A DNA stretch of 9,997 nt from DAOTXN01 sp034435435 (GTDB lineage Bacteria; Chloroflexota; Anaerolineae; S140-20): assembly GCA_034435435.1 (NCBI GenBank), contig DAOTXN010000032.1:1-9997 (forward strand), written 5' to 3'. Below, in pieces: positions 1 through 6,157 of the stretch; within the stretch, counting starts at the first letter, position 1, and every line of letters begins with the position of its first letter. A program made the translations under genes and the position numbers. Below the pieces are notes generated by a model. It had not been told where the DNA came from. It made no database searches and worked only from the letters and a program-made list of their open reading frames with translations.

Positions 1-1
1 G

Positions 2-2647
2 CTACCTGCCTGCGCAAATAAAAAATCCGCGCCCACCCCCCCCCCGTCGCTACCCGCCGCCGACGGCGAGGCCGCGATCACCTTTGCCGTCTGGGACTGG
101 CAAATGGGCGACTATGAAAAACTGGCGACTGCCTTCCAAGAGGCCAACCCCGATGTTTACGTCAAGCTGGTCTCGATCAACGAAATCCTGGAGCTGGACG
201 CCTTTAACGTTGAATGGTCCGACGACGCCTGGGCCCGCCTGGCTGCCCGCGCCGACGTGATCAACCTGGACGCCACGCCGGACGTCGTCGAGCAAGGTCT
301 GGTGCGCGACCTGACCCCCTTTCTGCGTTCCGACCCCAACTTTCAGGCCGACGACTTTTTTCCCGGCGCGCTGCAAAGCGTCCAATGGGACGGCGGTACG
401 TGGATGCTGCCCACGCAGATCTCCTTCGACCTGATCTTGTTCGACAAAGACGCCTTTGACGCCGCCGCCCTGCCCTATCCCCAGCCCGGCTGGACCTGGG
501 ACGATTTCCTCCACGCCGCTCGCGCCCTGACCCAACGCGACGGCGACGGCGTGACCCGTTGGGGTTTCGTGCAGAGCAGCGACAACCCCTTGCCCTTCAT
601 CGAGGGCCGCGCCGGGCCGGTGATTGACGAAAGCGCCAACCCGCCCACACCCCGCTACGACCAGCCGGACGTGCTAGAGGCTGCCCGCTGGTACGTGGAC
701 CTGATGATGAAAGAAGAGGTCATGCCGTATGAAGAACTGGTGGAACAAGCAGGAGCGGTCATTCCGCTGGGCCAGCGACTCATCGAGCAACAACAAGCCG
801 CCATGTGGGACGAGTCTTCTCTCGTGTGGAGCTTTCGCAAAGAGCAGGGCAACCGGGGCGTCGCGCCCTATCCGGTGGACGGCCCCGACGCGCACACCAC
901 GCCGGTGTGGGTAACGGGCCTGAGCATGAGCGCCGGCGCCCAGCACGCCGCCGCCGCCTGGCGCTGGATGGACTTTGTCGGCCGTCAGGCCCCGCAGCAA
1001 GGGGGACCGTTCATCGAATATCTCCCGGCTCGGCGTTCGGTGGCCGAGAGCAGCGGCTTTTGGGAGCAGGCCGACGCCGAGCTGGCCGCTGCCTTGCGCT
1101 ATGCCATAGACCACAGCTACGTCACCCGCTGGCGCACCGGCTATCAGGCCGGTCAGGATGCCCTGGAAGCCGTCTTCAAAGGCGAGAAAACGCTGGAAGA
1201 GGCCCTGGCCGCCGCCCAAACCCAGGCCGAGACCGAAATCGAGCAGGAGCGAAGCACACAGGCCGCAGCGACCCCCATCCCCACCTTTGTCGTCGCCGCG
1301 CCGGAAAAAGACGCCTCCACACATGCCGGCGCGACGACGATTAGCTTTAGCCCCGGCATTGGCGCAATGATCAACATCCAGGCCTACCGCGACGCCGCCC
1401 GCGACTTTGAAGCCTTGCACCCCGACATCCACGTCGAGGTCGAGATGCCTCAATTCATGGGCAGCGCCTTTTCTATGCAAAGCCTGGCCGAAAACTATGA
1501 CTGCTTCCAATGGTCGCCCGACGTGCAGGACCCGGCCAACCAGGCCGCCATTCTACCCCTCAAACCCTTCCTCGACGCCGACCCCTCCTTCAGCACCGCC
1601 GATTTTTACCCGGCGCTGCTGGACCAGTTCACCTGGCAGGGGACGCTGTGGGGTCTGCCCGCCGAGCTGCAACCCTACCTCATCGAATACAACAAAGAGC
1701 TGTTCGACGCGGCCGGGGTGGACTATCCGGCGCTGGATTGGACGCTGGAGGACTTTAGCCAGACCGCCATCGCCCTGACCCGGGGCGAGGGCGACACTAA
1801 ACAATACGGCTTTGTGCCGCAGGCCTTCGAGACCAACGATTTGCTGCTGCTCGTCGAGCAGCGCGGCGCGCAACTGGTAGACAAGAGCGCCGACCCGCCC
1901 GCTCTGACGCTCAACAACCCGGCCACGGTCGAGGCTCTGCAGTGGTACGTCAATCTGTCCGCCGAATACGGGGTCAAGCCGGTCTTTATGGCCGACGTGG
2001 CCAACGTGACCAACGCCACTGCCGTCTTTATGGAATACGAGGCGCTCACCCGCGAGGGCCGGGCGGCCATGTGGACCAGTTTCGGGGCGGTGGGGATGAT
2101 CCTCGTCGGCATGGGCGCCGAGCAAGCCCAGCCCGACACCGGTGTAGCACCTCTGCCGGCCGGTTCTGGCGGGAGGGGCGGCGGGGGCACATCCACCGGC
2201 TATTTCATCTCGGCCAGCGCCGAACAGCGCCAGGCATGCTGGCAGTGGATCACGTTTCTGACTTCCCGGCCCGATGTGACCCAGGGTGTGCCCGCCCGCC
2301 GCTCGGTGGCCGAAACCGACGCCTACCGCCAGCGCGTGGGCGCCGATAACGCCGCGGCCTATCTCGCCAGCGTGAACGGCGTGGGCCAGGGCAGTAGCCT
2401 GGACGTTTTTAGCGGCGAGTCGTGGCTGGCGGTGGGGATCATCTGGCTGGGCCGGGCCTACGAACAGGCCGCCAACGGTGACATGACCGTCGCAGAGGCG
2501 CTCAATGCCGCCCAAAAGCTGGCCGATGACTATCGCGCCTGCGTCGTCGCCCAAGATGCCTTTGCCGACCAGCAGGCGTGGCTGGAGTGCTTGAAAGAGG
2601 CCGACCCGAACATGCCCGACTTTTTGCTCCAGATGGGAGGCGAGTAG
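2..2647 (+). CDS. Tandem (two-domain) ABC extracellular solute-binding lipoprotein, 5' partial
   Basis: This is probably the substrate-binding component of an ABC importer for sugars or oligosaccharides, anchored outside the membrane. The frame is open to the window's left edge. Its first visible residues are L-P-A-C, a lipobox, with Cys at 11-13 as the likely lipidated residue, so the true start and hydrophobic signal lie just left of the window. The internal ATG at 104 falls inside the first beta strand (AITFAVWDWQ) and is not the start. Domain 1 spans about 71-1250, a Pro/Ala linker about 1260-1330, and domain 2 about 1334-2560. The domains are homologous: both have an FL-x-x-DP-x-F segment, a GFV strand, AAMW, and an identical PARRSVAE near their ends (1025-1048 and 2291-2314). 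Ordinary family-1 binding proteins have one such domain of about 400 residues. No importer permease is visible. The ligand cannot be read from the sequence. Confidence 0.9.
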   Translation, partial: LPACANKKSAPTPPPSLPAADGEAAITFAVWDWQMGDYEKLATAFQEANPDVYVKLVSINEILELDAFNVEWSDDAWARLAARADVINLDATPDVVEQGLVRDLTPFLRSDPNFQADDFFPGALQSVQWDGGTWMLPTQISFDLILFDKDAFDAAALPYPQPGWTWDDFLHAARALTQRDGDGVTRWGFVQSSDNPLPFIEGRAGPVIDESANPPTPRYDQPDVLEAARWYVDLMMKEEVMPYEELVEQAGAVIPLGQRLIEQQQAAMWDESSLVWSFRKEQGNRGVAPYPVDGPDAHTTPVWVTGLSMSAGAQHAAAAWRWMDFVGRQAPQQGGPFIEYLPARRSVAESSGFWEQADAELAAALRYAIDHSYVTRWRTGYQAGQDALEAVFKGEKTLEEALAAAQTQAETEIEQERSTQAAATPIPTFVVAAPEKDASTHAGATTISFSPGIGAMINIQAYRDAARDFEALHPDIHVEVEMPQFMGSAFSMQSLAENYDCFQWSPDVQDPANQAAILPLKPFLDADPSFSTADFYPALLDQFTWQGTLWGLPAELQPYLIEYNKELFDAAGVDYPALDWTLEDFSQTAIALTRGEGDTKQYGFVPQAFETNDLLLLVEQRGAQLVDKSADPPALTLNNPATVEALQWYVNLSAEYGVKPVFMADVANVTNATAVFMEYEALTREGRAAMWTSFGAVGMILVGMGAEQAQPDTGVAPLPAGSGGRGGGGTSTGYFISASAEQRQACWQWITFLTSRPDVTQGVPARRSVAETDAYRQRVGADNAAAYLASVNGVGQGSSLDVFSGESWLAVGIIWLGRAYEQAANGDMTVAEALNAAQKLADDYRACVVAQDAFADQQAWLECLKEADPNMPDFLLQMGGE
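36..45. repeat. Homopolymeric C10 tract in the lipoprotein linker
   Basis: Ten consecutive C residues lie 22 bases after the lipobox Cys codon and encode prolines of the flexible linker between lipid anchor and binding domain. The tract is in frame as given. A one-base change would separate the lipobox from the binding domains. This could be a phase-variation site, or a place where sequencing is unreliable. Confidence 0.6.
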
Positions 2648-2654
2648 GACGCTG

Positions 2655-3500
2655 ATGAACCCCATCTCTATCTCGGTCGCTCCCACAACCTACGTGATTG
2701 GGAAGCATTACTATGATCTACCGGGCACGGTTGAATTGATGAGACAACTGGAACACACGGCCGTCGTGGACGGCGTCGAGTTCCAAAACGAGGCCGAGTG
2801 GGACAATACGGTCCCCCCGCGAGACGAGCGGGAAAAGCGCATAGAGGCATGGAACACAAGCCTCAAGTACACGATTGACGAGATTGCCGGCGTGCTCCAG
2901 GAAACCCGCCTGCCCATTCTCTCGATCCACGCCAACCGGGATGTAGGAATCTGTCTGTGCTCCGGCGATGCGCGCGAAATAAAAGAGGGAAAGCGACTGA
3001 TCCACGAATCGCTGGTCCTGGCCGAAAAGGTTGGGGCGGAGGTGTGCGTGTTTCATCTGTGGGATACGTGGAAAGAGGCATTCGATCCAGAGTTTCTTCA
3101 AGCCGTCCTCAATGAGATTTCACCCCAGTATCCCGGCGTCAAGCCGGCCGTGGAAAACGTGCCCACGCACCTGGCCGGCTGTACGCCGTTTGAACTGGTG
3201 AAGCGGTTTGACTGGATCACACTGGATGTGCAGTGGGCCGCTTTGTACGATGAGCTGGACCGGTTTGAGGCGCTGAAGGAACGCATCGTCAACGTGCATT
3301 TGCGCGGGCGATTGGATGGCGCTGAGTGGGTGCTGGACCGTGCGCCCTTGGGGTTTTACGAGGCCCTGACCACCATTAGAGATGGGTGGGGCTATGCGGG
3401 CCTTTTGACGATGGAGCCGAGCGGGTTGCGCGGCGCCAGTTGGGAAAACCTCGTGGCGGCTATGGCATCTTTGAAACGGGACACAGATGAACACGGATAA
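2655..3500 (+). CDS. Sugar phosphate isomerase/epimerase family protein (AP-endonuclease-2-like TIM barrel)
   Basis: This is a 281-residue cytoplasmic protein of the xylose-isomerase-like TIM-barrel superfamily, whose members isomerise or epimerise sugars, inositols or hydroxy acids using a divalent metal. Visible strand-end motifs are LSIHANRD (H92), CVFHLWDTW (H134), AVENVP (E167), ITLDVQWA (D191), IVNVHLRGR (H215) and LTMEPSG (E254). E167, D191, H215 and E254 fit the usual metal-ligand set. The length matches the family. The start is seven bases after the binding-protein stop, with GGGAGG at 2635-2640 about 14 bases upstream, so translation may be coupled. Its neighbour suggests a substrate delivered by that importer, but the exact reaction is not predictable. 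The last seven residues (R275-G281, RDTDEHG) and the TAA stop are encoded by the dispersed repeat, so the native C-terminus was probably different. Confidence 0.85.
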   Translation: MNPISISVAPTTYVIGKHYYDLPGTVELMRQLEHTAVVDGVEFQNEAEWDNTVPPRDEREKRIEAWNTSLKYTIDEIAGVLQETRLPILSIHANRDVGICLCSGDAREIKEGKRLIHESLVLAEKVGAEVCVFHLWDTWKEAFDPEFLQAVLNEISPQYPGVKPAVENVPTHLAGCTPFELVKRFDWITLDVQWAALYDELDRFEALKERIVNVHLRGRLDGAEWVLDRAPLGFYEALTTIRDGWGYAGLLTMEPSGLRGASWENLVAAMASLKRDTDEHG

Positions 3501-3632
3501 ACACTGGTTTTTCTGTTCAAACCTGTGTTCATCTGTGTTTATCCGCGTCCCCTTGAAAAGGGCACAGATGAACACGGATAAACACTGATTTCTTTCGTTC
3601 GGTCTGTGTTTATCTGTGCTAATCAGTGTCCT
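3471..3632. repeat. 81-bp tandem duplication, each copy an inverted pair of 10-bp-periodic repeats
   Basis: Two diverged copies lie at a constant 81-base offset. For example, 25 bases starting at 3482 are identical to those starting at 3563, and 3523-3550 match 3604-3631 with five differences. Each copy contains a forward arm made of ACRCNGATNA-type 10-bp units (such as ACACAGATGA, ACACGGATAA) and an inverted arm. In the first copy, 3479-3510 and 3519-3550 pair over 32 positions with six mismatches and an 8-base loop. In the second, about 3561-3590 pairs with about 3602-3632. The block runs from the end of the isomerase gene to just before the GxxExxY gene. From memory, repeats of this style occur in multiple copies in many environmental genomes, often near GxxExxY genes. 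That recollection was not checked here. Confidence 0.85.
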
Positions 3633-3637
3633 AAAAA

Positions 3638-3645
3638 AAGGCGAG
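3638..3645 (+). promoter_or_regulatory. Ribosome binding site that fixes the GxxExxY start
   Basis: AAGGCGAG lies immediately after the repeat block and ends three bases before ATG 3649, with its AAGG core seven bases upstream. This favours ATG 3649 over an in-frame GTG at 3616 that lies within the repeat and has no ribosome binding site. Confidence 0.5.
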
Positions 3646-3648
3646 AGA

Positions 3649-4047
3649 ATGAGCTACAAGCACTCTGATTTGACCGAGGCCATCATTGCGGCCTTTTACG
3701 ACGTGTACAACGCCCTGGGTTACGGATTCCTGGAAAAAGTGTACGAAAACGCGCTGGTGATTGAGTTACGCAAGCGCGGGAACAAAGTTGAACCGCAACG
3801 GGTGATTCAAGTTTTTTACGATGGTCAAATCGTCGGAGAATACCTGGCCGATCTGGTTGTAGATAACCTGGTCGTCGTCGAAATCAAAGCCGTGCGCCAA
3901 CTGCTCCCAGAGCATGAGGCTCAATTACTCAACTACCTCAAAGCCACGCCCTGTGAGGTCGGCCTCCTTCTCAATTTTGGCCCCAAGCCCGAAATCAAGC
4001 GCAAGGTGTATGATCATGAACTCAAGCCCAATCTTAGGCATCAGTAA
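3649..4047 (+). CDS. GxxExxY protein (PD-(D/E)XK nuclease-fold family)
   Basis: This 132-residue protein carries the family-defining GxxExxY motif at G26-F-L-E29-K-V-Y32, the pattern described for TIGR04256 and PDDEXK_3 (PF13366). The PD-(D/E)XK-type core is also visible: D68 (in GEYLADLVV), then E78-I-K80 on the next hydrophobic strand, then H89/Q92 and Y96 in HEAQLLNYLK. All expected catalytic-type residues are present, so the protein is likely intact. No biochemical function is established for the family to my knowledge, and nuclease activity is inferred from the fold. It has no signal peptide or membrane segment. It sits between a repeat block upstream and an inverted repeat copy downstream, and its last 32 bases overlap the start of the adaptor gene. 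Its role in this gene run is unknown, and the context fits a repeat-associated inserted cassette rather than sugar or export functions. Confidence 0.85.
   Translation: MSYKHSDLTEAIIAAFYDVYNALGYGFLEKVYENALVIELRKRGNKVEPQRVIQVFYDGQIVGEYLADLVVDNLVVVEIKAVRQLLPEHEAQLLNYLKATPCEVGLLLNFGPKPEIKRKVYDHELKPNLRHQ
4003..4008 (+). promoter_or_regulatory. Ribosome binding site that supports the adaptor lipoprotein start
   Basis: AAGGTG lies seven bases before ATG 4016, inside the end of the GxxExxY gene. It supports 4016 as the adaptor start. ATG 4010 is the alternative, adding two residues, but lies too close to this site. Confidence 0.4.
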
Positions 4048-5416
4048 AATCATCAAGAGAATCAGTGTCATCAGTGTTCATCTGTGCCCCATTCTCCTGC
4101 TCGCGGCCTGCAGCAGCGGCGGGACGCAGCCCACGCCCACGCCCTTTCCCACGCCCGTGGTGGCCGAAAAGCCCACCTACACGGTCCAGCGCGGCACTGT
4201 GGTCAAGACGCTGGAGTTTCGAGGGCGGGTGTCGCCCGTCACCGAAAAAGAACTGTTCTTTGAGACCGACGGCTACGTCAAGGCCGTTCACGTGGCTCAA
4301 GGCGACGTGGTACAGGCAGGCGACCTGCTGGCCGAGCTGGAAGTGAGCGACCTGGAAAACCAACTGGCCCAGGCGCAGGTCGCTCTACAAACCGCCGAGC
4401 TGCGCCTGACTCAGGCCGAGCAAGAGAACGCCGACGCGCTGGCCGAGGCGCGTATCAACCTGGAACAGGCCCGTATCCGTCTGGAACAGGCCCAGGCCCA
4501 AGACGTGAACAGCGACGTGACCATCGCCTATATCAGCCTGACCCAGGCCCAGCAAGCCGAGGCCGACGCCGAGCGCGAATATTATGAATCGGTGGACCGG
4601 CACGCCCAGTGGGGTGAGTGGGGCGAGCCGCAGGCCAGCGTGGATGCCTACAAGCGTGCGTGGGATCAGGCTCGTGACAATCTGACGACCGTCCAGGCCC
4701 GCTACCATCAGGCCGTGACCGCCCGCGACAATGTGACCTATACGCTGCAGCTCCAAGCCAAAGATTTCGAATTGGCCGAATTGCGCGTCGAAAAGTTGGA
4801 GCGCGGCGTAGACCCGCTGCTGGCCCAGGACGTCGAAAAAGCCCGCCTCGACGTGCAGCGCCTGCAGGATCGCATCGCCGACGCGCAGTTGGTGGCTCCC
4901 TTTGCCGGGCGGGTGCTCTCGCTGGACGTGCGCGCGGGCAATCTGACCACTGCCTACAAAACGGCGTTGGCGCTGGGCGACCCCGGCGCGCTGGAAATCA
5001 CCGCTGACCTGAGCGCCAGCGAGTTGAGTCAGATGAGCATCGACCAGGAGGCCACAGTGCGCCTGCTCAACCGGCCTGACCAAGATTACGCCGGCCACGT
5101 GCGCCAATTGCCCTATCCCTACGGCGGCGGAGCGGGCGGCGAAACCGACGACACTGCCGCCCGTGTCGCGCTGGACGATCCGAGCGTGACGCTCGAAATC
5201 GGCGAATTGGCGACCGTGGTCATTTTTCTGGAACAGCGCGAGAATGTTTTGTGGCTGCCTCCGGCCGCCATCCGCACCTTCCAAGGGCGCAATTTCGTGG
5301 TCGTCCAAGACGGCGACGTACAGCGCCGGGTAGACGTGCGTCTGGGATTGGAGAGCGAGGAGCGCGTCGAGATATTGGAAGGCGTGCAAGAGGGTCAGGT
5401 CGTCGTCGGGCAGTAA
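4016..5416 (+). CDS. Efflux periplasmic-adaptor lipoprotein, HlyD/MacA-like membrane fusion protein
   Basis: This 466-residue adaptor would link an ABC export machinery to extracytoplasmic steps. From ATG 4016 the signal peptide has a basic stretch (KIIKR, residues 11-15), a hydrophobic core and the lipobox LLAAC with Cys32, followed by a Pro/Thr linker (PTPTPFPTP). The first lipoyl half is about residues 69-109 (GYVKAVHVAQGDVVQAGD). A long Gln/Glu/Ala-rich coiled-coil hairpin covers about 110-292. The second lipoyl half (LVAPFAGRVLSLDVRAG) starts near 293, and beta-barrel and membrane-proximal domains follow. The start overlaps the GxxExxY gene by 32 bases. Residues 15-25 (RISVISVHLCP) of the signal peptide are encoded by the dispersed repeat at 4057-4090, which is unusual. 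The ATPase gene follows after 14 bases, so the two are probably cotranscribed. The exported substrate is not predictable. Confidence 0.85.
   Translation: MNSSPILGISKIIKRISVISVHLCPILLLAACSSGGTQPTPTPFPTPVVAEKPTYTVQRGTVVKTLEFRGRVSPVTEKELFFETDGYVKAVHVAQGDVVQAGDLLAELEVSDLENQLAQAQVALQTAELRLTQAEQENADALAEARINLEQARIRLEQAQAQDVNSDVTIAYISLTQAQQAEADAEREYYESVDRHAQWGEWGEPQASVDAYKRAWDQARDNLTTVQARYHQAVTARDNVTYTLQLQAKDFELAELRVEKLERGVDPLLAQDVEKARLDVQRLQDRIADAQLVAPFAGRVLSLDVRAGNLTTAYKTALALGDPGALEITADLSASELSQMSIDQEATVRLLNRPDQDYAGHVRQLPYPYGGGAGGETDDTAARVALDDPSVTLEIGELATVVIFLEQRENVLWLPPAAIRTFQGRNFVVVQDGDVQRRVDVRLGLESEERVEILEGVQEGQVVVGQ
4057..4090 (-). repeat. Inverted copy of the dispersed 10-bp-unit repeat, inside the adaptor signal peptide
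   Basis: Read on the minus strand, the segment starts GGGGCACAGATGAACACTGA and continues with a third unit shortened by one base (CACTGATTC). This matches the forward arms at 3482 and 3563 in an inverted orientation relative to them. It lies just beyond the GxxExxY stop, so the gene is flanked by oppositely oriented copies. The sequence is fully coding in the adaptor frame. Confidence 0.75.
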
Positions 5417-5417
5417 G

Positions 5418-5446
5418 AAATGAAACGCAGATGAACGCAGATTTTG
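5418..5446 (+). repeat. Fourth copy of the dispersed repeat, containing the ATPase start codon
   Basis: The segment contains two adjacent 10-bp units, ACGCAGATGA and ACGCAGATTT, the same pattern as the ACACNGATNA units near 3480 and 3565. It fills the 14-base gap between the adaptor stop and the ATPase and runs on into the ATPase coding sequence. The similarity is shorter than for the other copies, so the assignment is less certain. Confidence 0.55.
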
Positions 5447-6135
5447 ATCAAAACCATCCGCTGGTTCGCGTCGAACATGCCACACGGGTCTACCGCGTCG
5501 GCGCGCAAGAGGTGCACGCGCTGCGCGGCGTGGACCTGTCGGTGACGCGCGGTCAGTTTGTGGCCCTGCGCGGGCGCTCCGGCTCGGGCAAGACCACCCT
5601 ACTCAACCTCATCGGCGGGCTGGATCGACCCACGAGCGGCAAGGTTTATTTTGACGGCGCGCCGCTGAATCGGTTGAACGGGCGCCAACTGACCCATCTG
5701 CGTCGCCAGCGGCTCGGCTTTATCTTTCAATCCTTTGCGTTGTTGCCCACCTACTCGGCTTATGAGAACGTCGAGTTATTGCTGCGCCTGGTCGGGGTCA
5801 AGAGGCGCGAACGTGACCGGCGCGCCCGCGAGGTTTTGAGCCTGGTCGGATTGGCTCGCTGGATGGATCACCGCCCCGACGAGTTATCGGGCGGCCAGCA
5901 GCAACGGGTGGCCGTGGCCCGCGCCCTGGCCGCCCGCCCGGATTTGATTTTGGCCGACGAGCCGACCGGCGAGTTGGACACGACCAGCGGGCGGCAAATC
6001 TTTGCTTTGTTGCGCCGCGTCGTCGAGGTCGAGGGCATCACGATTTTGACCGCCACTCACGACCCGCTGATCGATGAGTATGCGGATGTGGTGCACGAAT
6101 TGCAGGATGGGAACATCGTCAAACGCAAGGCCTAA
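5431..6135 (+). CDS. ABC transporter ATP-binding protein, MacB/LolD-type
   Basis: This 234-residue ATPase would power an export or lipoprotein-type ABC system at the inner face of the membrane. All nucleotide-binding motifs are intact: Walker A GRSGSGKTT (48-56), Q-loop Q100 in FIFQSFALLP, signature LSGGQQ (152-157), Walker B LILADEP with E177, D-loop ELD (181-183) and H210. The wording around the motifs (GLDRPTSG, FQSFALLPTYSAYENV, ADEPTGELD) is that of the MacB/LolD/FtsE subfamily. ATG 5431 is the only sensible start, because the domain begins near residue 11 and no closer in-frame start exists. This ATG and the residues MNADF come from the dispersed repeat, and no clear ribosome binding site is seen. 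It follows the adaptor gene by 14 bases. A MacB-type permease with an FtsX domain does not follow. Instead an ABC-2 permease converges from the other strand. Confidence 0.92.
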   Translation: MNADFDQNHPLVRVEHATRVYRVGAQEVHALRGVDLSVTRGQFVALRGRSGSGKTTLLNLIGGLDRPTSGKVYFDGAPLNRLNGRQLTHLRRQRLGFIFQSFALLPTYSAYENVELLLRLVGVKRRERDRRAREVLSLVGLARWMDHRPDELSGGQQQRVAVARALAARPDLILADEPTGELDTTSGRQIFALLRRVVEVEGITILTATHDPLIDEYADVVHELQDGNIVKRKA

Positions 6136-6157
6136 CACTATACCTTTGGGACAGGTT
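6136..6157. other. 22-bp convergent junction between ATPase and permease
   Basis: The stops of the plus-strand ATPase and the minus-strand permease are 22 bases apart. I see no strong hairpin with a T-tract here, only a four-base stem (AGGT-TTC-ACCT at about 6154-6164) that overlaps the permease end. Termination of the two transcripts is unexplained by this junction. Confidence 0.4.

Noticed and set aside
1553..2686. Long minus-strand open frame opposite the second binding domain
   Set aside because: It has Gly/His/Arg-rich low-complexity composition with no recognisable motif, antisense to a clearly conserved domain.
3471..3632. CRISPR-like array of short repeats
   Set aside because: There are only two 81-bp tandem copies, each with internal inverted arms. 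There are no regular unique spacers of 30-40 bases and no cas genes nearby.
3616..3648. Earlier GTG start for the GxxExxY protein
   Set aside because: It lies inside the repeat, adds 11 residues not seen in the family, and has no ribosome binding site. ATG 3649 has AAGGCGAG just upstream.
3914..4015. Earlier ATG start for the adaptor lipoprotein
   Set aside because: It would run through the conserved end of the GxxExxY gene and place over 30 odd residues before the signal peptide.
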